From Lyngbya sp. HA4199-MV5 (GTDB lineage: Bacteria > Cyanobacteriota > Cyanobacteriia > Leptolyngbyales > Leptolyngbyaceae), in contig JAHHHL010000004.1 in assembly GCA_019359375.1 (NCBI GenBank), positions 124,001-188,000 on the forward strand: a stretch of DNA of 64,000 nucleotides, in the 5' to 3' direction. Below are positions 7,659 through 14,978 of the stretch, one piece after another (the stretch's first letter is position 1; the number at the start of each line of letters is the position of its first letter). Position numbers and translations under genes: made by a program. The notes under the pieces are model-generated. The model saw only the letters and a list, made by a program, of their open reading frames with translations, searched no databases and was not told where the DNA came from.

Positions 7659-10084
7659 GGCGATTGAACGGGTACAGCGGTCTGTAACAGCGCCAAACTC
7701 GCTTCAACCACCTGCTCTGGTGCAATATCCAGACATTCCAGATTGAAGGGGCAGGTAAAGGCATAGCAGGGGCTACAGTCGGTGGGTTGCCGCAGCAGTC
7801 GTGCCGTTGTATGGCGCGGTTGCCATTGACATTCGTATTCGGTGCCTGAAAATAAGATCACGCTAGGAGTCCGCGTCGCGTCGGCGAGATGCATGGTAGA
7901 GGTGTTGTTACTCACCATCAGACTTGCTTGATCAATGAGTGCTGCCAACTCTGCAAGACTGGTCTGACCAATCAGGTCGATCGCCGCTGAACCCAACCGC
8001 TCCAACAGAGGCGCACTGTGGGCACGATCGGCAGCAACCCCTGTCACTGCAATGCGGTAGCCCGTTTTTTGTGCCAGCGTTTGAGCCGCGATCGCAAAGC
8101 GTTCTCTTGGGTAATTGCGCGACTGGCAGCTCGTCCAGGGATTGAGCAAAATGTACGGCTCATGAGGGTTCAATCCGTGTTCCAGAAGTTTCGCGGTGAC
8201 GCTGTGTTGGGATGAGATGGGGATATGGATTCCAAGGCTGCGATCGCTTACGGGAAACCCAACGGCTTCAACAAGGCGCAGATTTCGCTCGACTTGATGT
8301 AGGGTATCGAGTCCCGACTTAACTTCTGTCGTCAATACAGAACCGCCCCATTCTTTCGATTGCCCCAGCCGTAGTGGAATTCCCGCCAGGTAGCACATCA
8401 AGCCTGCTGGATGGGGTGTTTGGCTAAAGCTGGTGAAAATGATGGCAGCATCAAACTGGCGATCGCGCAGGGTCTGGATGAAGGATGCTTCTCGATCGGG
8501 ATCAAACGCTAGCTTGCCTAAGTCTTGCCACAGTGCCCGACAAGTGATGACCTCATCCACCCACGGCAAAAGTGCCGCTGCCTGTAATCCACCAGGGCTT
8601 GCCATGAGTGTTAGACGCGTGTTGGGCAGCGCTTCTTTGATGGCACGCAGAGCAGGGCTGGTCATCAACACATCGCCGATGTTGTCTAGCCGCATGACGA
8701 GGAGGTTGCGGAGGGATGACCAGGGGTCGAGTTCAGAGCCTGAATGTTGAAGTTCCAGAGTTGACGGTTTGAGCTTCAAGCTCGACCTTTCAAGTTCAGA
8801 GGTCGAATGATGGAGTTCTAAGCTTGACGTTCCGAGTTCAGAGGTCGAATGGTGGAGTTCTAAGCTTGACGTTCCGAGTTCAGAGGTCGAATGATGGAGT
8901 TCTAAGCTCGACATTCCGAGTTCAGAGGTCGAATGATGGAGTTCTAAGCTCGACATTCCGAGTTCAGAACTGGATTGTTTGAGGTTTAAGCTCGGTGCTC
9001 CGAGTTCAGAAGTGGAATGGTTGGGTTCTAAGGTTGGTGGTTTGAGCTTTGAGGGTGCTAGTGGGCGGTTGGAGTCTGAAGGGCGGAGAAAGGAACCCGC
9101 TACCGCCAGGACTTGAGTGAGTGAGATGTCATCGAGGCAGGTTTGCCAGCGATCGAAGGGGCAGTCGCCACTGTACCAACAGCGTTGTGTCGTGAAGTTA
9201 CTGATATCGCGTTCAGGGCAGTCTGGATAGCCCTGGAGATTGACATGCGGGGCAGGCTGTCCGTAGCGATCGTGCCAGGAGGGACCAAAGAGGGTAATCG
9301 TTGGTGTTTGAAGTGCTGCGGCAATTCGTGCAGGTCCAGTATCGGATGCAATCACGAGAGCCGCGTGTGCCAGGAGTCCTGCCAGTTCTCGTAAGGTGCC
9401 CTGTTGCCATACGGTTGCAGTGCCGCCGATCGTGCTGGCGATGTGTGTAGACTGTTCCCGATTAGAACCAATAGGCACGACGATCGTGGCGTTGTATCGT
9501 TGCTGTAAGGCTTTGCCGACCTGTACAAAGTTTGCTGTTGACCAGCGCTTGATCGCCATGCCTGCATCGGGATACAGAATCACCAACGGTTGAGTGATTG
9601 CACCAAGCGTTTGTCGAGCGGCTTCACGTTCAGCCGATGTGACATGAAGCTGTACAGGTGCAATGTCATTTGGTGAGATCACTTCTTCAGCTTGCAGAAT
9701 GTGCAAAAAGCGATCGCTGACCTTTTGATTAGGCGGTGGCGATCGCCAGAGGTTGGTGACAATGCATGGAGTCTGACTTTGCTGGATCAGCGCTTCGATG
9801 CCACCGTAGTTGGTATCCGACGCAATGAGATCGAAGCGATCGCGTTTGAGTAGTGCTGCAACCGCCTTGTGAACCGCATCTGGTGTATGAATTTGTCCGT
9901 GATTGATGCCAATAACTTTGTGAATGAGGGGATCGTGCTGGATGAGTTCGCTGCCCGGTGCAAAGGTCAATACGGTAAGCTTCGCCTGAGGATAGGCGCG
10001 ACCCAATGCCTGCATTGCGGGTAGAGCCATCAGCACATCCCCAATGCCACCCAGCAATTCGATGAATAAAATTGTTTGCACCAC
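7655..10084 (-). CDS. Tandem GT9 (heptosyltransferase-like) fusion with repeat linker
   Basis: Two complete GT9 domains in one chain. Domain 1 (about residues 5-335) has GGIGDVLMALPAMQALGRAY and IASDTGPARIAAALQTPTITLFGPS. Domain 2 (about 450-805) has RLDNIGDVLMTSPALRAI and VSNNTSTMHLADATRTPSVILF. Each ends in a Cys-rich tail. GT9 includes the ADP-heptose:LPS heptosyltransferases. The domains are joined by a ~105-residue linker of imperfect 14-residue repeats (LELHHSTSELGTSS) encoded by a 42-bp minisatellite. I chose the GTG at 10084 because AGGAGG lies eight bases upstream; an in-frame TTG at 10102 lacks a site. A typical GT9 is about 350-400 residues, so this is a true double-length protein. 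Different acceptors for the two halves are likely but inferred. Confidence 0.85.
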   Translation of the reverse strand: MVQTILFIELLGGIGDVLMALPAMQALGRAYPQAKLTVLTFAPGSELIQHDPLIHKVIGINHGQIHTPDAVHKAVAALLKRDRFDLIASDTNYGGIEALIQQSQTPCIVTNLWRSPPPNQKVSDRFLHILQAEEVISPNDIAPVQLHVTSAEREAARQTLGAITQPLVILYPDAGMAIKRWSTANFVQVGKALQQRYNATIVVPIGSNREQSTHIASTIGGTATVWQQGTLRELAGLLAHAALVIASDTGPARIAAALQTPTITLFGPSWHDRYGQPAPHVNLQGYPDCPERDISNFTTQRCWYSGDCPFDRWQTCLDDISLTQVLAVAGSFLRPSDSNRPLAPSKLKPPTLEPNHSTSELGAPSLNLKQSSSELGMSSLELHHSTSELGMSSLELHHSTSELGTSSLELHHSTSELGTSSLELHHSTSELERSSLKLKPSTLELQHSGSELDPWSSLRNLLVMRLDNIGDVLMTSPALRAIKEALPNTRLTLMASPGGLQAAALLPWVDEVITCRALWQDLGKLAFDPDREASFIQTLRDRQFDAAIIFTSFSQTPHPAGLMCYLAGIPLRLGQSKEWGGSVLTTEVKSGLDTLHQVERNLRLVEAVGFPVSDRSLGIHIPISSQHSVTAKLLEHGLNPHEPYILLNPWTSCQSRNYPRERFAIAAQTLAQKTGYRIAVTGVAADRAHSAPLLERLGSAAIDLIGQTSLAELAALIDQASLMVSNNTSTMHLADATRTPSVILFSGTEYECQWQPRHTTARLLRQPTDCSPCYAFTCPFNLECLDIAPEQVVEASLALLQTAVPVQSP
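8742..9060. repeat. 42-bp minisatellite inside the double-GT9 gene
   Basis: Units start with TGGAGTTCTA at 8811, 8853, 8895 and 8937, exactly 42 bp apart, with more diverged units on both sides. Each unit can be read as six degenerate heptamers ending in -TTC or -CTC, and 42 is divisible by three, so the array stays open as a 14-residue protein repeat. Central units are nearly identical and edge units are degenerate, the usual pattern of arrays growing from the middle. Confidence 0.92.
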
Positions 10085-10089
10085 TACCG

Positions 10090-10920
10090 TCACCTCCTGC
10101 AAAGAGGCTGACCGCTTGACCAGTCGATCGCATGATCAGCCGCCACGGTGCGATCGGGAATGGTCGTCGGTAGTTCCTGATGATACGCGCCAGATGGAAT
10201 CAGCCCACAGCCGCCATAGCGTGCCATCAACAAAAGCTGCACTCGCACATCTTCGCCCCCATGTGCAGGTGGCAGGTCGCGCCAGAAGTTAAAGCCACCA
10301 ATGCTACGAAGTTTTGCTGCGTCATACAGCACACAGCCTGCAACCCAGGCAACTTTGTAGGGACGTGGCTTCTCAACAGCTAACCCCAAGCGTTGCTGCA
10401 CATGGTAAAGATTCGCCGCATTATGCAGCCGCCATCGTTCCCATTGTGGGGTGTCTGGTTTCACCACTTCTGGCTGCACTGCACCGTCCCAGAACTCGAT
10501 CGCCTGCTCATGGGGACGCACATCTGCACGACGGCTCAACCCATGAAAGGCACTGCCGACGAAACCACAACCTTCGGTTTGGATCGTTTTGAGTAACTGC
10601 TGGATGACCGTCGCTTCTAAAATCACATCATCATCCAGGTAGAGCACATAGGGAGCCGTTGCCTGATCTAAAAGAAACTGACGGTGTTCGGCAATGCCAC
10701 GACGCGGTAAGTGTTTATGCAGCGAAAGAGTATGCCCATGCGCTTGCAGTACGCGTAAGACAGCCTGCACCTCACCCATTTCAATGGGATTGCTTGCCTC
10801 CGTTTGATCAGAAAGCACAATCCGAAAGTTCCGACAGGTTTGAGCAATTAAACTCGTAAGCGTAATCGCCAGGGCTGTCGGACGGTTATACGTTGGAATC
10901 AAGACATCAACAAGGGTCAT
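10090..10920 (-). CDS. GT2-family (GT-A fold) glycosyltransferase
   Basis: About 276 residues. The N-terminus VDVLIPTYNRP is the standard GT2 opening. The metal-binding acidic cluster is LYLDDDV near residue 97, and a GGEDVR motif near residue 232 supplies the likely catalytic acidic residues. The ATG at 10920 overlaps the stop codon of the upstream GT9 gene as ATGA; another ATG two codons earlier is possible. GT2 enzymes invert and use nucleotide-sugar donors in the cytosol. Translational coupling to a GT9 gene suggests it adds a different sugar to the same glycan. Confidence 0.88.
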   Translation of the reverse strand: MTLVDVLIPTYNRPTALAITLTSLIAQTCRNFRIVLSDQTEASNPIEMGEVQAVLRVLQAHGHTLSLHKHLPRRGIAEHRQFLLDQATAPYVLYLDDDVILEATVIQQLLKTIQTEGCGFVGSAFHGLSRRADVRPHEQAIEFWDGAVQPEVVKPDTPQWERWRLHNAANLYHVQQRLGLAVEKPRPYKVAWVAGCVLYDAAKLRSIGGFNFWRDLPPAHGGEDVRVQLLLMARYGGCGLIPSGAYHQELPTTIPDRTVAADHAIDWSSGQPLCRR

Positions 10921-12170
10921 CGCCATACCTCCCTTGCCGATGGAATGCCTGCTGGTTGGGACTCCCCATTAGCTGCGATCGTCAGCGCTGGCTGGGTGAG
11001 TATTGCTGTGAGTGGTTCTTGTGCGATCGCGTCTTGTGCGATTGGTTTTGGTGCGATCGTGGGTGTACTACCCCGATTCAACAGCCTGTCAGTCAACAGT
11101 TCACAGGCTGCTTTAAAGACGGCATCGGGTGTCACCAACTGCAAACAGTGATGATGCCCTTCAGGGCAAAGGCTCTTGTAGCAGAACTTGCACGGTACAT
11201 CATGAAACAACACCCGATGCGGCACTCCCCAGGGCGTGTGCTGTGGATTGGTTAACGCATATAGGTCAACCACAGGCGTACCAACGGCAGCAGCTAGATG
11301 CGCCGGACCGGTATTGTTGGCAATGAGCAGAGGCGCGATCGCCAGCAGAGCCGACATGTCTGCCAAATCCAGTTCACCCACCAACGAGAAAGACGCGGCA
11401 CCCATTGTTGCCTGGATGCTTTCCACGAGCGATCGCTCTGGCTCTGTGCCTGTAAAGACCACCTGACAATTGGCATCCAAGACCAGACGACGCGCCACGG
11501 CTGCAAAGCTCTCTGCTGGATACCGTCGTGACAAGGCTGTTGCACCAGGATGGATGACGACCCACGGTTGTTCTGCCTGGAGTCCAAGCCGGGATAAATG
11601 GTTGAACACTTGCTGATAGTGGTGGGCTGGCACCTTGAGCGACAGACGTTCATCCTGAATGCGACAGCCAGCCTGGGCAACCAGATCCAGTTGACGGCGC
11701 ACCTCATGCCGTATACCGCTACTGGGTTCTGGATCAAGCACCCAATGAGTGAGGAGTTGGTAGGGATTTTCGTGGCAGTGAGCCAACCGCAGTGGAATAT
11801 CTGCCAGATAGCACAGGAGAGCCGATGGCAAAGGATTTTGACTAAACACGGTGAAAATCACGGCTGCATCAAAGTTGCCTTCTCGTAGCGTTTCGACCAT
11901 CGCTAGTTCAGGCTGGCTATTCAATCGTGGGGCGGTTGCTTTCATCCAGGGTGGATCATAGGTCATCACTGCATCGATTTCTGGCACTAACGCCGCCACT
12001 TCCGCCCCCGATCGCGACGTTAGCAAGGTGATGTGACGATCGCCCGTTTGTTTCAATGCTTTGATGGCTGGAGTAGTCATCAACACATCGCCGATCGCAT
12101 CTAACCGGATACAGAGAATCCGTTTTGCCTGCTGCCATTGGCTTTGTAAGCCTACGTCTTGCAAACTCAT
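10917..12170 (-). CDS. GT9-family (heptosyltransferase-like) glycosyltransferase
   Basis: 417 residues. The N-terminal RLDAIGDVLMTTPAIKAL and the C-terminal IANNTGPAHLAAAVGTPVVDL motifs are GT9 signatures, with the ADP-heptose-binding region following. A Cys-containing segment (PCKFCYKSLCPEGHHHC) near the C-terminus is also seen in related bacterial heptosyltransferases. The final ~45 residues are low-complexity (Ala, Pro, Ile, Gln). The ATG has a perfect AAAGGAGG site and overlaps the stop of the kinase gene upstream (ATGA). It is likely to use the heptose made by the neighbouring genes, although GT9 donor specificity cannot be read from sequence. Confidence 0.88.
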   Translation of the reverse strand: MSLQDVGLQSQWQQAKRILCIRLDAIGDVLMTTPAIKALKQTGDRHITLLTSRSGAEVAALVPEIDAVMTYDPPWMKATAPRLNSQPELAMVETLREGNFDAAVIFTVFSQNPLPSALLCYLADIPLRLAHCHENPYQLLTHWVLDPEPSSGIRHEVRRQLDLVAQAGCRIQDERLSLKVPAHHYQQVFNHLSRLGLQAEQPWVVIHPGATALSRRYPAESFAAVARRLVLDANCQVVFTGTEPERSLVESIQATMGAASFSLVGELDLADMSALLAIAPLLIANNTGPAHLAAAVGTPVVDLYALTNPQHTPWGVPHRVLFHDVPCKFCYKSLCPEGHHHCLQLVTPDAVFKAACELLTDRLLNRGSTPTIAPKPIAQDAIAQEPLTAILTQPALTIAANGESQPAGIPSAREVWR

Positions 12171-13246
12171 GCAACCTCCTTTGTGGATGGATCACCTTCA
12201 TGCTCTTTATTCCACACTGATACACCAGTCACCTCGTGCATGGTCGGATGGTTTTGCAAGCTGGTCTGTAGCTCCTCAATTGAGCAAGTTTCAGTCCCTT
12301 CTTTAGCGATAACCACAGCCGCTGCTGCCACAGCCAGTTCAGCCGCGATCGCAACCGGAGCCTGACTTGCCAACGCCAGCGTCAACGCACTGATGAACGT
12401 ATCACCAGCACCTGCCTCCTGTATGCACATCGCGGGTTTCGCCTGAACCTGTTGAGGCGACTGTTGTGGCTGTAAAATCACGGCTCCCTCTGCATCCAGT
12501 GTCACGATAACCATGCTGGCTCCGGTTAGATCCAGCAGTTGAGCACAATGCTGTGCCATAAACTCCGATCGAGTGTTTCCAGCCGTTGCAGAAGTGATGG
12601 ATTGCTCAGCCAGCAGGCGACAGGCTTCGTCATAGTTGGGTTTAACCACCGTAGCACCCAGCGATCGATAGCTTGCCAACCGTTTGGAATCAACCACCAG
12701 CAATTTTGGCGTATTGGCTTGCAGAACGGCGATCGCGGCGATCACTCGCGGAGTTAGCAACCCATAGCTATAATCCGAAAGCACGATCGCATCGCAGGTT
12801 GGCACCCGTTCAGTGAGACAATCAATCAGTTGCTGTTCCATCTCAGGCGCGATCGCGTCCATGCTGCCTTCATCCAACCGCACCACCATTTGAGATCCAG
12901 CCATAATGCGCTGCTTCACCAACGTTTGTCGAGACGGTTGCACGAAAAGCCCATCCGTTCTCATCCCGCGATGCTCCAGAGTTTGTCGTAAGCGATCGCC
13001 ATTCCCATCATCCCCAATCACCGAGAGAAAGGAGACCTGGGCACCCAGCGCGTGCAAATTCACGGCAACATTCGCGGCTCCACCTGGCACATCACGACGA
13101 TCGCTCAGCGTCACAACTGGAACAGGCGCTTCCTGGCACAAACGATTTGCATGACCCATCAAGTAGCTGTCCAGCATGGCTTCACCCAGTACAACCACAT
13201 GGCGATCGACAAAAGAATGGAAGAGGGCAGACAAAGTTGTGTCCAT
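12167..13246 (-). CDS. hldA: D-beta-D-heptose 7-phosphate kinase-like (PfkB family, HldA/RfaE1)
   Basis: 359 residues of the PfkB/ribokinase fold. The substrate-binding GGAANVA is at 55-61, the DSKR region at 186-189, and GAGDTF with catalytic Asp282 at 279-284. The sequence VPGGAANVAVNLHALGA and the internal VLSDYSYGLLTP are characteristic of RfaE domain I. In Gram-negative bacteria this domain phosphorylates heptose 7-phosphate to the 1,7-bisphosphate. The nucleotidyltransferase domain of bifunctional HldE is absent, so this is the kinase half only. It lies in the same operon as a GmhB-type phosphatase and a GmhA-type isomerase, which supports the heptose role. The start ATG lacks a strong ribosome-binding site. 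Confidence 0.82.
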   Translation of the reverse strand: MDTTLSALFHSFVDRHVVVLGEAMLDSYLMGHANRLCQEAPVPVVTLSDRRDVPGGAANVAVNLHALGAQVSFLSVIGDDGNGDRLRQTLEHRGMRTDGLFVQPSRQTLVKQRIMAGSQMVVRLDEGSMDAIAPEMEQQLIDCLTERVPTCDAIVLSDYSYGLLTPRVIAAIAVLQANTPKLLVVDSKRLASYRSLGATVVKPNYDEACRLLAEQSITSATAGNTRSEFMAQHCAQLLDLTGASMVIVTLDAEGAVILQPQQSPQQVQAKPAMCIQEAGAGDTFISALTLALASQAPVAIAAELAVAAAAVVIAKEGTETCSIEELQTSLQNHPTMHEVTGVSVWNKEHEGDPSTKEVA

Positions 13247-13281
13247 GAAAAGCGGTAGTAGTTGTTGGTTGTTGGTTGTTA

Positions 13282-13410
13282 GTTGTTAGTTGTACAGCTC
13301 GTAAAGCCTTTCAAGTATCCAGGAAAAGGTATTCAGAAAAGTTGTTAGTTGTACAGCCCGTAAAGCCTTTCAGTCATCCAGGGAGAGGGATTCAAGCAAG
13401 GTTGTTAGTG
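13282..13410. repeat. 59-60-bp tandem direct repeat
   Basis: GTTGTTAGTTGTACAG at 13282 recurs at 13341, and a partial third unit starts at 13401. The units share GTACAGC(T/C)CGTAAAGCC and ATTCA(G/A) stretches. It fills most of the 207-bp gap between the kinase and phosphatase genes, preceded by a (GTTGTTG)-type simple repeat. Confidence 0.8.
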
Positions 13411-13453
13411 CATGAGCCGTTCCTGCCTCCTTCTAAAAACTAACAACTAAAAA

Positions 13454-14059
13454 CTAACCCCCCCTGCCTTCTGCCTCCTGCCCTCTGCCTCCTGCCTTCT
13501 TATCTGCCTTCTCAATCACTGCTGCCGCTTCCACCAAATCCGCTGTCGTATAATGCGGCACTCGCTCTGTTGATAGAATCCACTCTGTTTCGTTGCCATT
13601 GTCGAGCAGAATTGTGCGGCATCCTGCTCTAAGTCCTGCTTCCACATCGTTGAGAATATCGCCAATAAACCAGGATGCCGCCAAATCAATGTTGTGATCG
13701 TGAGCGGCTTGAAGGAGCAGACCAGGAGCGGGTTTACGGCAATGGCAGGCGATCGCATACTCTGCTACATCCCCTTCAGGATAATGCGGACAATAATAAA
13801 ACCCAGCCAACGGCACTTGAAAGGGTGACAACAACGTCTGTAACCGCTGTTCCACTGCCACCAACGCCGATTCAGGAAAGTAGCCCCGCGCAATCCCAGA
13901 CTGATTGGAAATGACAATTAGTTGATAGCCCATCTGGTGCAACCGCTGTAGTCCCTCCCCTGCACCTGACGTTAAGCGTATCTGTGCCGGATCAACGTTG
14001 TACGGCACATCTTCAATCAACGTCCCATCTTTATCCAAAAACACCGCTCGATGCGTCAT
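13454..14059 (-). CDS. gmhB: HAD phosphatase, D-glycero-D-manno-heptose 1,7-bisphosphate 7-phosphatase-like
   Basis: 201 residues from the ATG at 14059, chosen because AGGAGTGAAGGG precedes it and the protein then starts MTHRAVFLDKDGT. The HAD nucleophile motif is D9-K-D11-G-T. The Cys/His zinc loop (CPHYPEG ... CHCRKPAPG) is the hallmark of the GmhB/histidinol-phosphatase subfamily, and GDILNDVEAG supplies the last acidic motif. GmhB removes the 7-phosphate from heptose 1,7-bisphosphate. The last ~15 residues (Lys, Gly, Arg, Gln, Glu-rich) are translated from an STRR heptamer tract and are not part of the fold. The alternative, histidinol phosphatase, is less likely given the kinase and isomerase neighbours. 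Confidence 0.85.
   Translation of the reverse strand: MTHRAVFLDKDGTLIEDVPYNVDPAQIRLTSGAGEGLQRLHQMGYQLIVISNQSGIARGYFPESALVAVEQRLQTLLSPFQVPLAGFYYCPHYPEGDVAEYAIACHCRKPAPGLLLQAAHDHNIDLAASWFIGDILNDVEAGLRAGCRTILLDNGNETEWILSTERVPHYTTADLVEAAAVIEKADKKAGGRGQEAEGRGG
13463..13510. repeat. STRR heptamer tract overlapping the gmhB 3' end
   Basis: Tandem TGCCTTC/TGCCTCC/TGCCCTC heptamers. The tract is read in frame as the C-terminal tail of the phosphatase. Confidence 0.85.
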
Positions 14060-14109
14060 CCCTTCACTCCTGATTTCAGCCATCAGCGGTCAGCTTTCAG
14101 CCTAGAGTT

Positions 14110-14205
14110 TACTCCTGGCTTCTAACTCCTGACTTCTAACAACTAAAAACCAACAACTAGCAACTCCCCGTGACTCCTGACTCCTAGCTCCTCACTCCTC
14201 ACCTC
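14110..14205. repeat. STRR heptamer tract between gmhB and the SDR gene
   Basis: Imperfect heptamers of the CTCCTGA/CTTCTAA type, with CAACTA-type simple repeats between them. No coding potential is seen. Confidence 0.8.
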
Positions 14206-14207
14206 TC

Positions 14208-14933
14208 TCAAGGCCACGACGATTCTTGCATCGGCACTACCATCACTTCAGGAATAACGGTTCCATCGGGTTGAGACAACACATAGCGAATGGTATCGGC
14301 AACATTCTTGGGATCTTGAAGTTTGTCTAGCGGCGTATCCGGGAAGCGATCAAGAATAAAAGGCGTTTGCATTCCACCCGCGATCACAGCCGTTACTTTA
14401 ATGCCATGCGGTCTGGCTTCCACATGCAAGGCATGGCTGAAACCGAGAAGCCCCCATTTGCTGGCGTGATAGGCAGAGGCATTTGCCCAAGTGCGCTTTG
14501 ATGCAGTGGACGCAATATTGACAATGTGTCCCCGTTTTTGTTTTTGCATCGTGGGAAGCACCTGTTTGGACAGAACGAAAGGCGCACGTAGATTGACGGC
14601 TAGAACGCGATCCCACTCGGCGATCGTCAACTCATCCACAGGCAACGTGACATCTGTACCCGCATTGTTGACCAAAATATCCAGGCGACCAAATTCATGG
14701 ATGATTTTCTCAACGGCTGCTTCCACCTGGTGTTCGTCGCAAATATCTAAGCGCATGGCTTGGGCTTTACCACCGTCTGCCTGGATTTCTGCTGCGATGG
14801 TTTCAGCCAGCTCTTCACGAATATCCGCCACGATCGCGATCGCGCCTTCAGCACCCAACATCCGACAGATGGCTTCACCCAACCCTCGCGCTCCACCCGT
14901 TACCAGCGCCACTTTTCCAGTTAAATCGTTCAT
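14208..14933 (-). CDS. Classical short-chain dehydrogenase/reductase
   Basis: 241 residues. The cofactor motif TGGARGLG is at residues 12-19, NNAG at 90-93, and the catalytic YHASK near residue 155. It follows the GT4-isomerase fusion gene by 45 bp in the same direction, so it is probably part of the glycan operon. It is a classical SDR of 3-oxoacyl-ACP reductase type, not an extended SDR, so it is not an obvious HldD epimerase. A role in modifying a sugar or lipid precursor is possible but unproven. Confidence 0.85.
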   Translation of the reverse strand: MNDLTGKVALVTGGARGLGEAICRMLGAEGAIAIVADIREELAETIAAEIQADGGKAQAMRLDICDEHQVEAAVEKIIHEFGRLDILVNNAGTDVTLPVDELTIAEWDRVLAVNLRAPFVLSKQVLPTMQKQKRGHIVNIASTASKRTWANASAYHASKWGLLGFSHALHVEARPHGIKVTAVIAGGMQTPFILDRFPDTPLDKLQDPKNVADTIRYVLSQPDGTVIPEVMVVPMQESSWP

Positions 14934-14978
14934 CCTGTGTTTCCCTCACTATGCATCGTTGTCAATTGCTCAGGCTGA

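Noticed and set aside
10893-11255. 120-codon rightward frame within the GT2/GT9 genes
   Set aside because: Its Cys/Trp-rich sequence is an antisense shadow of two well-supported leftward genes.
13260-14205. CRISPR array
   Set aside because: The repeats are contiguous or of 7 bp and 59 bp, without regular unique spacers, and no cas genes are present.
14208-14933. SDR as HldD heptose epimerase
   Set aside because: It is a classical ~240-residue SDR with YxxxK of 3-oxoacyl reductase type, not the extended ~310-residue HldD form.
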